Assembly (NCBI GenBank): GCA_963921825.1
Contig: OY997589.1
Span: forward strand, 43,720,638-43,784,637
Origin: Erodium maritimum
Lineage: Eukaryota; Streptophyta; Magnoliopsida; Geraniales; Geraniaceae
DNA length: 64,000 nt
Direction: 5' to 3'
The notes below the pieces were generated by a model that was given only the letters and a program-made list of their open reading frames with translations, was not told the origin of the DNA and did not search any database. The translations under genes were made by a program, and so were the position numbers. This document shows positions 23,163-34,009 of this stretch, piece by piece; position 1 is the first letter of the stretch, and each line of letters opens with the position of its first letter.

Positions 23163-26100
23163 TCATATTCTATGCAAACCCAAAGATCTAACATGGTTCT
23201 GATATACATCTCTTGGTATGGGTTTAGTGAGAGGATATGCTACCATGTCATGCGTAGAAATATATTGGATGGCTACTTCCTTCTGTGCAACTATGTCTCT
23301 GACATAATTATACTTGGTGTCTATGTGTTTGGTTCTTCCATAATATTTTGGATCCTTTGTGTAAGCCATTGCAGCTTGGCTATCACAAAAAATTGATACT
23401 GGTTTCGAAACGTCTTTTGTCAAATCCAAATGTTGGAGGAATCTTCTAAGCCAAACATCTTCTTGCACAGCTGACGAACATGCAACAAACTCTGCCTCCA
23501 TTGTTGATAAGGCGATACATGTTTGTTTCTTACTGCTCCATGATATGGCGCCATTGTTAAGTAAGAATACATTTCCAGAAGTGGATTTACGTTCATCCAG
23601 GTCTCCACCCCAATCAGCATCAGTGAATCCTTCTAATTTTAAATCGTGTCCTTGATAGCACAAATAGTAGTCTGCAGTCCCTTTAAGGTATCTAAAAATT
23701 CTTTTGACTGCTTTCCAATGTTCTCTTCCTGGGTTCGACTGATACCGGCTTACCAATCCCACGGCATAACAAATGTCAGGCCTCGTGCACATCATTGCAT
23801 ACATCAGGCACCCTATAGCACTTGAATAAGGAACGTTTTTTATATCATCCTTTTCTGCAGGAGTTTTGGGACATAGCTTAAGACTTAAGGTCTCGCCTTT
23901 GGAAACTGGATTGTCAATTGGTTTGCAGCAATGCATTTTAAATCTTTCAAGTACTTTCTTGATGTATGGCTCTTGCAACAACGCTAAGAGTTTCCTTTTA
24001 CGATCTCTATAAATCTTAACACCAAGAATGTAAGTTGCCTCTCCCATGTCTTTCATGTCAAAATTGGAAGACAACCAATTTTTAATGTGAATGACAAAAT
24101 CCTTTCTATTACCTGCCAATAGTATGTCATCTACATATAATGACAAGATTGAAAAAATTTGATCTGATCGTTTAACATAAACACAATGGTCTTCATCTAT
24201 CATTTTAAAATCAAAGGAAATCATAGCTTGATGAAATCTTAGATACCATTGTCGGGATGATTGTTTTAAACCATATATGGATCGTTGCAATTTGCAAACT
24301 TTAGATTCTTGACCTTTAACTTCAAAACCTAAAGGTTGATCCATATAAATTTCCTCATCCAATCCGCCATTTAGAAATGCGGTTTTAACATCCATTTGAT
24401 GTAATTCTAAATCCATATTAGCAACAATAGTTAATATTAAACGAACAGATGTAAACCTGACTACTGGAGAAAAAGTTTCTTCATAGTCTATACCTTCTTG
24501 TTGGGTATAACCTTTTGCAACCAGCCGAGCCTTGTACCTTTCTATAGTACCGTCCGCTTTTCTTTTTAATTTGAGAATCCATTTGTTCCCAATGGATTTA
24601 CGACCTTTTGGAAGGTCGACTAAACTCCAAACTTGATTAGTGTTCATGGACTCCATTTCTTCTTCCATTGCTTTTCTCCATTCTTCTTTTGTAGAACCAG
24701 AAAGAGCTTCATTAACAGTTTTGGGCTCATCATCATCTTGCTGAGTAATCATAAAAATTTCTCCCTCGATTTCGAAACGATGACGAGGAATTAATTTTCG
24801 ATCACTTCTACGTAATGTTGGTTCTACATGTGTGGATGTACTTGACACATGACTCCCACTCAGTTCAGAATATTGAGGCGTATCCTCATTATCCTGAACT
24901 TGAAAATTTTGTGACATATCATTCATGTTATCATCTATCTCATATAATGTCATGTTTTTGTCCACCTCACCCCTAGTAGGGAAATCATTTTCTAAAAATG
25001 TAGCATCTCGTGATTCAAGTTCAGTGATACTTCCATCAGCATGTTCTCCCAGAAACACATAACCTTTTGAATGTTCTGAGTATCTAATAAAGATACATTT
25101 CTTTCCACGTGGACCCAATTTTTCATATTTATGAGAAGAGTCGTGGATATATGCTGCTGATCCCCAAGACCGCAAGTAAGTCAAGTCAGGTTTTCGACCT
25201 GTCCATAATTCGTAAGGTGTGGAAGATACCGATTTAGAGGGCACACGATTAAGAACATATGCGGCAGTTAATAAGGCATCTCCCCAAAAAGAAATTGGGA
25301 GATTCGCTTGAGCCATCATCGATCTAACACCATTTCAAGTAAAGTCCGATTTCTTCTCTCGGCAACACCATTTTGTTGTGGAGTTCTTGGAATGGTTAAT
25401 TGTCTGAAAATTCCTTTTTCTTCACAGAAGTTCTTGAATTGGTCAGACAAGTTCGTAGACATTTTATCTTTTTGTCTAACTGATTTTCAACTAGAGTCAA
25501 AAAAATTCTGAAATGGTCTAGTGCTTTGGATTTATGTTTTAGCAAATAAACATAACCATATCGTGAAAAATCATCGATAAAAGTGATGAAATATGAGGCA
25601 CCATGTCTTGCCTTTACGTTCATTGGCCCACAAATATCAGAATGGATTAGCTGCAATGGAAATTAAGCTCTGGTTCCTTTTCCAAATGGTTTTCTACATG
25701 CTTTACCAGCTAAGCAATGCTCACAAATGCACATGTCGATTTTGGATAAAGGGCCTAATAGGCCATCTTTGGCTAACCTTTGCATTCTATCTTGTCCAAT
25801 ATGTCCTAATCGTGCATGCCAAATGCTAGTATCAACATTATCGGAAGAAGACGTGATATAGGAGAAACTTTCATTATTATTATAATTTACATAAGTTTCA
25901 TAATCAACATCCATGACCATAAACTCATTATGAGTAAAACCAGAAGCATAGAAAGTAGTTCCCAAATACACATCAACATAATTACCATAAAAGTTAATAT
26001 TAAAACCTAGTTTTAATAAAGCGAGGACAGAGACGAGGTTCCGTCGAATTTCAGGAGCAAAAAGAACGTCATGCAAGAATAATGTTCGACCACCACTCAA

Positions 26101-27176
26101 ATTTAACTTGCATGTTCCCATTCCTTTGACTTCAACTCTAGAATCATTTCCTACATATATCCATCTTGTTCCACTTTGAACTCGATGATATTCGACGAAC
26201 GCCCCTCGATCTTTAGCTACGTGGTCTGTGGCTCCTGAGTCTATAACCCACAAAGGATGAGATTCAGTGAGTAATACAGTGCTAGAAACTAAAGAATGAC
26301 CTATGATTGGTAGTGAAAGTACCAGTTTCTTTGGTTCACTGCACTCACGAGCAAAATGTCCCAACTTGTTACAATTGTAACAAGTCATCTTGGTCTTGTC
26401 CTTGGGGCCATTAGACTTGAATTTCTTGCGATGAGGTTTCTTTCCATGCTTAGAAAAAGAGTCGTGCATTTTTCCTTTCTTGGAGCTATGCGGCTTAAAT
26501 GGCTTCTTGCGCTTGAAACCTGAGAATTTTCGTGAAGAAGATTCAGCAACAAAAGCCTGGTTGGATTGTTTACTCGCCTCTAGGCGTTCATCCTCTAGCT
26601 CCAAGTGACGTGCAACATCATCAAAGGTCTTGACATTCTCATTGTGTGTAAGGTTGACCTTCATATGTTCCCAATCGGAAGAAAGAGAACGAATAACAGC
26701 TTGCACCTGTTGCTCCTCTTTGAGAGTATGTCCAGCGGACTTCAATTCTCGAATCATGTTTGACATTTCCCTTAAGTGTTGTTTCATTGGAACATTGTTC
26801 CGCTTTCTAAAAGTATCAAACTTGATAGTAAGCCTTCTAAGCTTAGTAGCAGAGGTGCCCCCAAATTTTTCTTTAAGAGCTAACCACATTTCTTGAGCAG
26901 TGGCACACACTTCAAAGTTGCACATGAATCTTGCATACCACTCAACATGGTTACACGAGCACGACTATTTTTCATTTTCCAAGCTTGAAAAGTCTCCATG
27001 TCCCTCTTGTGTTGGGCAGTTGTTCCAACCTCAGGTTCCATCATGGTATTGTTGAGTGTTTCTAACACCTCAAGTTCCTCCAGGATGTACTGAATTTTAC
27101 GGTGCCAAATGTCCCAATTGTCACCATTTAGTTTTTCACCCTTATTCAGTTCAGCAACAATTGTTTTTGATGCCAT
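23163..27176 (-). pseudogene. gag-pol region of minus-strand copia (broken)
   Basis: Gag starts near 27176 (MASKTIVAELNKGEKLNGDN) with a CCHC knuckle (CYNCNKLGHFARECSEP) at about 26340-26390. Protease WVIDSGATDH is at about 26240. The pre-integrase zinc part is at about 25830-25690 and the integrase core (HSDICGP, FIDDFSRYGY) at about 25650-25400. Reverse transcriptase, with HQMDVKTAFLNGGL and YVDD, is at about 24700-24050. RNase H, with FTDADWGGDL, STMEAEF and FCDSQAA, is at about 23650-23250. A reverse transcriptase/RNase H stretch of over 700 codons is uninterrupted. About three breaks occur in all. Confidence 0.93.
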
Positions 27177-27212
27177 GATATCAATTTTGCTGAAAATAAT
27201 ACGCAGAACCAA

Positions 27213-28171
27213 TTAAACATATATATACATACATTATCAGTGTTTGCATCATCATTAAATCAAAAATTGATGACCAAAGAATTCGGAATCGAAAGGTCGC
27301 TATGCTCACAATCATCATCCGTTTTAAATGATCATAAATTCTTGAAATAATTTATGCAAAACACTTGTCAGTTCTAACTCAGATAGAACTCCCACATAAA
27401 ATCAATAGAATCCAAAAACATTCCAGAGACAAGAAAAACACAAACTGATACATGTCATAAAACAGAACACTTCAAATTCTAGTTAGGTGACATAAACTCA
27501 GTTGAACTTTATACTTCATTTTCAAGTTGAAAAGAAAAAAAAACTATTCATTCGGAACATTATGGTTTCAGTAAACTAAAACAATTAATTAATCAAAAAT
27601 GTGAACAACTACAACTATCCTTACCGAAACAAAACAAAACAAAAACCATAGTTAGGTGATCTAGTATTAACAAAACTTAATTTAAGCCTGTCAAAATCAG
27701 TTTCACATATGCCATTCCAGCTACACATATGCCATTCCAAAGTCAGTATATACTGTCAGATTCATATGTCCCTTCTCAGAGCAATATTTCAAGCATTAAA
27801 TGCAGTACTCAATAAATAAAAGGTAGTTAATCAAAACGTATAACATGTCAACACAAATCATGCCAAGTCAACGGAAATCAAAACCCAATTTCAATCTCCA
27901 GTAATGCCAAAACGTTTACACCTTCACGAGCAAGTCCCGAGAATTCAAGACTACCACTTCCGAACATGAATTTTCAGGAATTCTAGTGAACCATACAGAT
28001 TCTACGGGAAACTCGAGAAAAAAAGGGAAGCCAAAATCGTTAAACGAGAACAGATGTTTACTGACAGCAGAAAATTCATTACAAAAAAATAAGAACTATG
28101 CAGTGCATAATACACAAAAAAAACTTGATCAAAGATCAATCAGGGACTAAAGTCGGGAAACAACCTATCAA
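27213..28171 (-). other. 5' leader of minus-strand copia
   Basis: About 960 bp of A-rich untranslated leader separates the primer site from gag. No coding frame of note lies here. TACACATATGCCATTCCA occurs as a short direct repeat near 27710-27740. Confidence 0.75.
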
Positions 28172-28183
28172 GCTCTGATACCA
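28172..28183 (-). promoter_or_regulatory. Primer-binding site (initiator tRNA-Met)
   Basis: GCTCTGATACCA on the plus strand, TGGTATCAGAGC on the minus strand, lies one base inside the right-hand (5') LTR. Confidence 0.95.
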
Positions 28184-28184
28184 A

Positions 28185-28550
28185 TGATGGAAAAATAATT
28201 AATCGATTGCAGTAACACACATACCTGATAGCAGTGGAGTTCGGAGAAAAACCAGGTAGAATCACCGACTCGTTAGTCACACCGTAATCACGAGGAAGAC
28301 GGCGATTAATCACAATGTAACTTATATATTTCTCTAGAATGTATTATGAAGGATATGGGAAACTTATCTTCTGTGAAGGATAAGTTGTATCTTTTTCTCT
28401 ACCAGAGAGTCCTATTTATATATGATTTCTAAGTAACTACATTGCAGTTACTATCACAATCAGTTTCTACAAATAACTGATTATCCATCTCTTCACAAAT
28501 AATATCTTACATGGCAATAGACACCTATCTTGGGTGTACCACTTCCAACA
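28185..28550 (-). repeat. 5' LTR of minus-strand copia
   Basis: The right-hand LTR is 33 bp shorter than its partner, with two small gaps near 28368 and 28470. It is followed by the GTAAA duplication. Confidence 0.93.
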
Positions 28551-28555
28551 GTAAA

Positions 28556-28911
28556 TTTCATCATAATTCTCAATTTCTTCATCATTAATATTTCACACAC
28601 AAATTTATCCTTTCCTGAAATATCGTAACGGTTATATGGTAATTTTTTAAAATTATCCCCCCTATTATATTATCGTCGTTTCATTTTTACTACTCCATCT
28701 TTATTTATTAAAGGTAGAATATTGCAAACTCTGTACATCCAAAACTGTTATCCTGTGTTGTAGGTTTTATAATGAAAGATAATTACTTTTATCTTCCTTT
28801 CCGTTCAATCTTTTAAATTGTTTCCTACGTGAAGCACCTCTCTTTATGTTCTGTTACCATTTTGATAGTTTTTGCCAAACCTATTAAATTTAACTCATTA
28901 TACATTCAAGC
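28556..28911. other. AT-rich Helitron interior
   Basis: Non-coding sequence continues the stretch before the copia insertion. I see no gene or clear regulatory site in it. Confidence 0.4.
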
Positions 28912-29154
28912 TTAGAGCATCTACAATGGTTAGACATTGTGCAGTGTCAAGGAGCAGTGTCTAACCATTGTTTTTGGCTTCCTGACACTGCTCCTCCAAT
29001 GGTAGTGTCTACACACTGTCAGGAGCAGTGTCTACACAGTTTCAGTAAATTAAAAAAGCACCCCACATTTAAATACTACCTTTATTTCAAACCACAAACA
29101 CATTACATAATATTTAAACGCTAATGCATATTTAGATAATTTAAAACATAATTA

Positions 29155-29560
29155 TTAAAATAAGATTAAACTAATTCCTATTTCTACTAATATGTAAACG
29201 CCACCTCGCATCGTCCTTGAACATCTCCCACACAGGACGTTTTGTCCACTACCCGTGTTTGCCTTCATAATCAGAAACGGCCGCGGCATATACTTCATCA
29301 TCCGTTGCCCCTCTCTTAGGCTCGGCCAATTTCTTCCAGTAGATTTTATCAAACCACTTGCACTTCTTGCTCATCTTCTGGAAGTGGTCCTTGACTTGCT
29401 TCTCTGTTCGTGGTGGCCATGTATCGTTCCCGGTGGCAACATAAGCCACGTACAGAACATGCCAGTACTGGCCCCCGGGCTCGTAGTGGGTGAGCCAATT
29501 GACCACCAAATGTATTTCCTCTTCTAGTGACCAAAGAGGCCCGGTTGCCCAATTCGACAT
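29155..29560 (-). pseudogene. Second SANT/Myb-like ORF of PIF element
   Basis: The frame starts MSNWATGPLWSLEEEIHLVV at 29560. The aromatic spacing W-S-L-E-E-E...W...Y-W...V-K-D-H-F-Q is that of a trihelix/SANT-type DNA-binding domain. A TAG follows EGKHG near 29249. The same frame then reads WTKRPVWEMFKDDARWR and ends at about 29170, so the usual C-terminal W...F...W helix sits just past a single stop. A TATAAATA box lies about 90 bp upstream (29648-29655). The protein is clearly different from its neighbour, so it is not a recent duplicate. A role in binding the element ends is inference. Confidence 0.7.
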
Positions 29561-29647
29561 ATCGACTAGAGAGAAAATGAGAGGAAATGAGAGAATTTGT
29601 GAGAGAGAGAATTTGAGAGGTGTGAGAAATGAGGGGGTGGTGAGGGG

Positions 29648-29655
29648 TATTTATA
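29648..29655 (-). promoter_or_regulatory. TATA box of second PIF gene
   Basis: TATAAATA on the minus strand is followed by a pyrimidine-rich, CT-repeat leader before the ATG at 29560, as in plant core promoters. Confidence 0.6.
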
Positions 29656-29895
29656 GCAGGGGGAGGGGGAGGGGTCGGCGCGGCTGCCACGACCCTAGGG
29701 TTACTATTTCAAATAGTAACCCTAGCACGCTCATCGAGGCTCCGATAATTCGATAATTCTATTTTTTTTAATAACACACAAAGTACATTAAGAAAACAAC
29801 TAGATTAAAACTTTTATTAAGAAAACACAAAGTACATTAAGAAAACAACTAGATTAAAACATAGATTTAAAACTAAAAATAAATTGAAGCCTTGC

Positions 29896-30991
29896 CTAAC
29901 CCAAGAACTCCAAACGCTTCCCGAGGCTTTGAAGGAGAGAGGCACGAGCCCTAAGTTCATCCGCGCCCATGTTGGTGGTGTCTTGGCGAAGAACTGCGTT
30001 CAAGGTGTCCATGACCTCCTTCTGCATCGCCTTTCGGACGTCTAACTGTGTCTCTTTCCTTTGGGAAAGAGTGTCGAGGAACTGCATTTGCTCGGGAGGT
30101 AGCCCAGACGCCACCGACTGGGAGGATTGGCCTTTGCCTCGAGCCCTGGCATTGGCTCTCTTCTGCCCGATCGGACGATCCTCGATGGTAAACGAGTTCA
30201 ACTCGTGGTCGAAGTCGTCTCCACAAGTGCGAGACTCGTCCATCCTTGTCCGCTTGCTCCCATCATTGTCGGCGTCGAGGTTGAGGTCAAGGTCTGGGAT
30301 GTCACATTCTGGAACCTTTTTTTGTGAAAAACTTCGGTTTCCCCCTCACGACCTCCCACATATGCTTGAATTTGAACACGTGCCCTTTCTCATCGCGGTA
30401 CGCCTTTTCAGCGCCTGCCAAGACGTCAACCTCGTTCCTCCCGGTTGTCATCGTGTTCTCATATTGGGTGTACTTCTCCTGGAACTTGGTGATGAAGCCT
30501 TTAAACTTATGCCAATGGTCCTTGCAAGCCATCCACGCCCGAGGTGGGTCCTCTGCCGGTCTAACTGCCTCGTACTCGGCATGCACCTTTTTCCAGTACT
30601 GGTCATTCTTCTGGTTCTTCCCGTGGATGGGGTCAAGCGAATTGTTCATCCACGCACGTGCCAATTTGACCTCCTCCGCGGTGGTCCACTTCGGTCGCGG
30701 AAGTGGTCTCGGCCTCGATGAAGATGCCGCCGCCTTCCCCTTCCTCCTCCTCGCTTGCGTCGGAGCTGATTGGCAAGGTTGGGTGGCCGGAACGAATTGG
30801 GAAGGTTGCACTTGCGACTCTGGCCATTGGGTCGGCGGGGTGTATGGAGGAAGCGGCGTTGAGTGCCCCGATTGGAGGAGTTGGGAAAACGAGGAGTAGT
30901 TGGCCATGAAGTCCTCTTCGGTGTGTTGAGAACTCACGTCTTCATCATCCAAGGACTCGACAAGGGATTGGAGAGCTTGATTCGGGTCCAT
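29896..30991 (-). pseudogene. SANT/Myb plus NAM-associated-domain protein of PIF element
   Basis: The best start is MDPNQALQSLVESLDDEDVS at 30991, since upstream residues run into the leader. A Ser/Pro/Gln-rich N-terminus and a basic RRRKGKAAASS stretch precede the SANT domain (PKWTTAEEVKLARAWMNNS... to ...FKFKHMWEVVRGKPKF). The frame then shifts by one base at a run of seven A (30317-30323, T on the plus strand). It continues as an acidic linker, a basic KRANARARGKGQ region and a helical C-terminus ending LQSLGKRLEFLG at 29896. This is the layout of plant PIF-related proteins often annotated as NAM-associated C-terminal domain or GST-T3-like. The single homopolymer shift could be a real mutation or a sequencing error. 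Confidence 0.75.
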
Positions 30992-31093
30992 AACGTGTGT
31001 AGGAAAAAAATTTGGAGAGAATTTGATGAGGAATGGAGGAAGGAAAGCTAAAAACAAGTGAAGAGAGGGTAAAATTTGAGTTCGGGGGATCTG

Positions 31094-31101
31094 TATTTAT
31101 A
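31094..31101 (-). promoter_or_regulatory. TATA box of first PIF gene
   Basis: TATAAATA on the minus strand lies about 105 bp upstream of the ATG at 30991, with a short leader between. Confidence 0.6.
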
Positions 31102-31338
31102 CAGAAATTTAGGGTTTTTTGGGGTCGGCCTCGCCACGTGTCGGGTTGTGACTGGCCAGCCGACTAGCCGTTGGCGCCAGACACGACCAGCTGCGTCGTT
31201 ACCAGAACCAGCAACGACCAATGGACACGACACCGCAGAGACGACGGATAGGCACGACAAGCCGTGTCTATGCGTCGTGTCAGGGCCGTGCCTACGCCAG
31301 ACACGACGGGTAGACACTACCCGTTGTAGATGCTCTTA

Positions 31339-31768
31339 TAGTGCTATAGTATTGTTGATAACTTGTATGGTTAATAATATAACTCATTGACCTTCTTCAC
31401 TTGTAAACTAAAGTTGTGGTCACTTCTATAACATATTGTTTCATTATTCTCAATCATTCGCTCTCACATCTTGGGAAAGTCCGAGTTCAGTGAAGCAGTC
31501 TGTTGAGAAGTAATTTCCATTGGACCATGAAGCTCAGCCATCACAAGAGCCCAGTCCGTTTGAGGGCCTACAATCGGAAGAAAAGAACAGAGCACAACAA
31601 CTATTCTTTCAATTTACTCATACAAAAAAAAACATTACCATACATAAAAAATGTCTCCAACACCAACTAAACGTCACATTGTTTAGACATAAAGTGGATA
31701 AAAGATTTCCTCAAGAACGACCTTTATTATTCTCAATCCTTCGCTCTCATATCTATTTATCACACTTG
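31339..31768. other. Helitron 3' interior
   Basis: No gene is present. The phrase TTATTCTCAATC(A/C)TTCGCTCTCA occurs twice, near 31444 and 31729, a short direct repeat close to the Helitron end. Confidence 0.45.
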
Positions 31769-31793
31769 GCACCGCGCGGTGCGAAGCACCTAG
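31769..31793 (+). promoter_or_regulatory. Helitron 3' terminal hairpin and CTAG end
   Basis: A 14-base perfect palindrome, GCACCGCGCGGTGC, is followed by GAAGCAC and CTAG, then T. Such a hairpin just before CTRR is the termination signal of Helitrons. Confidence 0.7.
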
Positions 31794-32178
31794 TTAATAT
31801 AGTAAGAACATAAGTATATATAGTAGCTTGGAACGTTTCTCTTGTATCTGAGTTCTTGGTTTTACTGTTTTAATATGATGTTTACAACACGTTATCATCA
31901 CGAACAACTCTATTCGATCGTTCAGGTATAAAGTTTCATATTATCTTAAATTTGATTCGTTGATATTATTTATTAACGATACTCGTGAAATATATTTGTG
32001 TTCGTTCCATACTTATTTGGATCTGGTTTTTATACCCTATAAGTATGCTTTGTGATCGCCAAATAATATTTTGGATCTTTCACATCAAAAAATATGGCGG
32101 TTATCACATATATTTGTATTAAATTTTTTATTTTACATGTGATACTTGTAATATTGAGGCTTATTAAAATTGAAGCAT

Positions 32179-33157
32179 TTTGAACCTGAAGTTCAAATAT
32201 CGACGAGAAAAGTTTCACAGAACCTGCAGTTCTATTTTAAGACCGTGGGTCTTATAATAACTGAATTTAATGTGACCCGAAGTTCACATGGACCTAACAT
32301 TGACAAGCATGTGTGTCTCACACGTCGGGGGTGTTTTCGCTCGGTACTGTTTAGGCACTGTTCAACTATTGTTCGGGTACTGTTCAGATACTATTTGGGT
32401 ACTATGCAGGTACTGTGCAAATAATGTTCTAGTACTATTTCGGTACTGTGCAACTACTATTCATCTAATGTGCGGGTATTGTGCATGTACTGTTGAAAAT
32501 TTGAATTTTGTGTGGGTGGACAACACACCCCATGACTTCGCTCATTATCCGATTATATTTTTATTTGGTTATATATATTTGTAACCTGAAGCTTAAAAAT
32601 ACCAGCGACCCGATATATGTTGGACCAAAAGTTCCAAATACATAATACCAGCGACCCGACGTACTTTGAGCCACAAGTTCCAAGTAGTCCATACCAAGGA
32701 CTTGAGGTCGTGTATGATGAATTTCGATATGCTCATATTGAAATACTTAGATATATAAAATTTTCGATACATGTTAAGGATGACGAACTTTTGTAATATG
32801 GACTTCTTCATGTATCAATGAAGTAAAACAGTCTTATATCAAAACTATATCATTTGAGACCAGAAGCTCCAAATGATAAATCACATGCCCAAATCCTGAT
32901 GCTTGCTTATACGGTCAAATGATAAATCATAAGCCCAGAGCTTGATAGTTACCTTTTTACAGTCAAACGATAAATCACAAGCCTGAAGCTTGATACTTGT
33001 ATTTATGACCGATTGATAAGCCACATGCCCGAAGCCTGTAAGATGACGTTAAAGGCAGAATATAGATCACATGCCTGAAGCATGTAACTTGTATTAAAAG
33101 TCACAAGACGAAACCACAGGCCCAAAGCTTGTAGCTTGTGTTTGAGGCCCGAAGCCT
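32179..33157 (+). repeat. Cluster of micro-hairpins in old copia leader
   Basis: Short perfect inverted repeats with mostly five-base loops recur. Examples are TTTGAAC-CTGAA-GTTCAAA (32179-32197), AGAAC-CTGCA-GTTCT (32219-32233), TAAGAC-CGTGG-GTCTTA (32238-32254), CAAGC-CTGAA-GCTTG (32978-32992), ACATGC-CTGAA-GCATGT (33069-33085) and AGGC-CCGAA-GCCT (33145-33157). The loops are alike while the stems differ. Confidence 0.8.
32340..32500 (+). repeat. Degenerate GGTACTGTTC repeat
   Basis: About a dozen imperfect copies of a 10-12 base unit (GGTACTGTTC, GGTACTGTGCAA and similar) follow one another in the copia leader. They are non-coding. Confidence 0.75.
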
Positions 33158-33405
33158 AAAATTTATGTGCAATTACTTATATTTAATCCGTCTACCCCAC
33201 GAGTTTTCTCGTTGTGCGGTTATACATATATTTAATTTTGGAATTTTGATTACCCCACGAGTTTGCTCGGTGTGTGGTTATACTTGTATTTATATCTTGT
33301 TGTTACTTACTCTTATTATGTTCACCCCATGAGTTCGCTCATTGTGCGGTTACTTTTATTTATATCTTGTTGTTACTTACTCATATTTATGTGCAGTGTT
33401 GTTAA
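32524..33405 (+). repeat. Stem-loop repeat, four copies
   Basis: The unit ACCCCA-CGAG-TTTT-CTCG-TTGTGCGGTTATA and variants occurs at about 32528, 33195, 33253 and 33325. The stem-loops are ACGAG-TTTT-CTCGT (33199-33212), ACGAG-TTTG-CTCGG (33257-33270) and ATGAG-TTCG-CTCAT (33329-33342). The last two full units also share TTATATCTTGTTGTTACTTA downstream. Confidence 0.8.
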
Positions 33406-34009
33406 ATGTCGTATGGCCAGAAGATCATATCGACTTAAACTTTCAACAAAAATTGAGATTCTATTTCAAGATACACTCTTACAGTTTATATGGATGATGA
33501 GTAGGGATGACTATGCATCAAATCCCTCTTTTAACGTGCATCAGGATGCAGTCATCAAGCAATATAGAGACGGTTAAGTACCGGTCGATTCCATAGGGAG
33601 TAAGGGTATCACTAGCATTTTGCTAAAACCTGGGGACGTGGGTTGTCTCTTCCACATCCCCGAAAGGGACAATAAAGAACAGAAAACTAAATGGTAGTTG
33701 TTTAGGTTTAAAAAACAGTAAAATTCATTTACACGCTACCACCTAAGACACATAACTTTTGTTCACACAAGGAGTCGGTCACGGGTACCAGTAAAATTGA
33801 CTTCCAATTAATGCATGGTTTGGTTAACGATGGTGAAATAAAATAATGCTTTCCTTATGGTATTAGAACACTTAAGTTCCTATGTATGCGGTACCATGAA
33901 ATCAACCACATGCTAGCCACGGGGAGAGGGCACAAGACCATTGCCCGGACCGAAATGCGAACCACCAATCATCGGAAAAGCAATAGAAATAGGATGTAGT
34001 TCTATGATC

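Larger units (their letters stand above)
21669..28550 (-). mobile_element. Ty1/copia retrotransposon, nearly whole and young
   Basis: LTRs lie at 21669-22067 (399 bp) and 28185-28550 (366 bp), ends TGTTGGAAG...TTCCATCA on the minus strand. A perfect duplication, GTAAA, flanks the element at 21664-21668 and 28551-28555. The LTRs differ by two small gaps and about six or seven substitutions, so this insertion is clearly younger than the copia at 8.7 kb. The primer site and polypurine tract are in place, and the domains run gag, protease, integrase, reverse transcriptase, RNase H. It is broken at about three points. It resembles the Tork/TAR side of copia, which I have not tested. Confidence 0.95.
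28915..31335 (-). mobile_element. PIF/Harbinger DNA transposon with two SANT/Myb genes, no transposase
   Basis: The ends are inverted: GAGCATCTACAATGG at the left and CCGTTGTAGATGCTC at the right. The 3-bp duplication TTA (28912-28914 and 31336-31338) is the hallmark of PIF/Harbinger. The 2,421-bp interior carries two separate minus-strand genes, each with its own TATAAATA box and each coding a SANT/Myb-like protein. PIF elements normally encode a DDE transposase plus one Myb-like helper that binds the ends; the transposase is absent here. Sub-terminal regions hold several short inverted repeats (for example GGTTAGACA...TGTCTAACC at 28928-28966). Confidence 0.85.
3721..31793 (+). mobile_element. 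Probable non-autonomous Helitron, heavily filled with later insertions
   Basis: The 5' end reads A|TCTACTATATCTTTAAAAGT at 3720-3721, matching the TC-rich start of plant Helitrons. The 3' end has the palindrome GCACCGCGCGGTGC at 31769-31782, seven bases, then CTAG at 31790-31793 followed by T. Helitrons insert between A and T, make no target duplication and end in a hairpin plus CTRR, so both ends fit and agree in orientation. Between them lie about 21 kb of later insertions; the remaining 7 kb or so holds UTR-like sequence and two poly(A)-binding-protein exons. No Rep/helicase or RPA coding was seen, so it would be non-autonomous. The long span means the two ends could instead belong to different Helitrons. 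Confidence 0.5.

Noticed and set aside
29969-30721. 250-residue plus-strand frame overlapping the PIF gene
   Set aside because: It is the complementary-strand shadow of the SANT/Myb gene, which has the family motifs, a TATA box and a leader on the minus strand.
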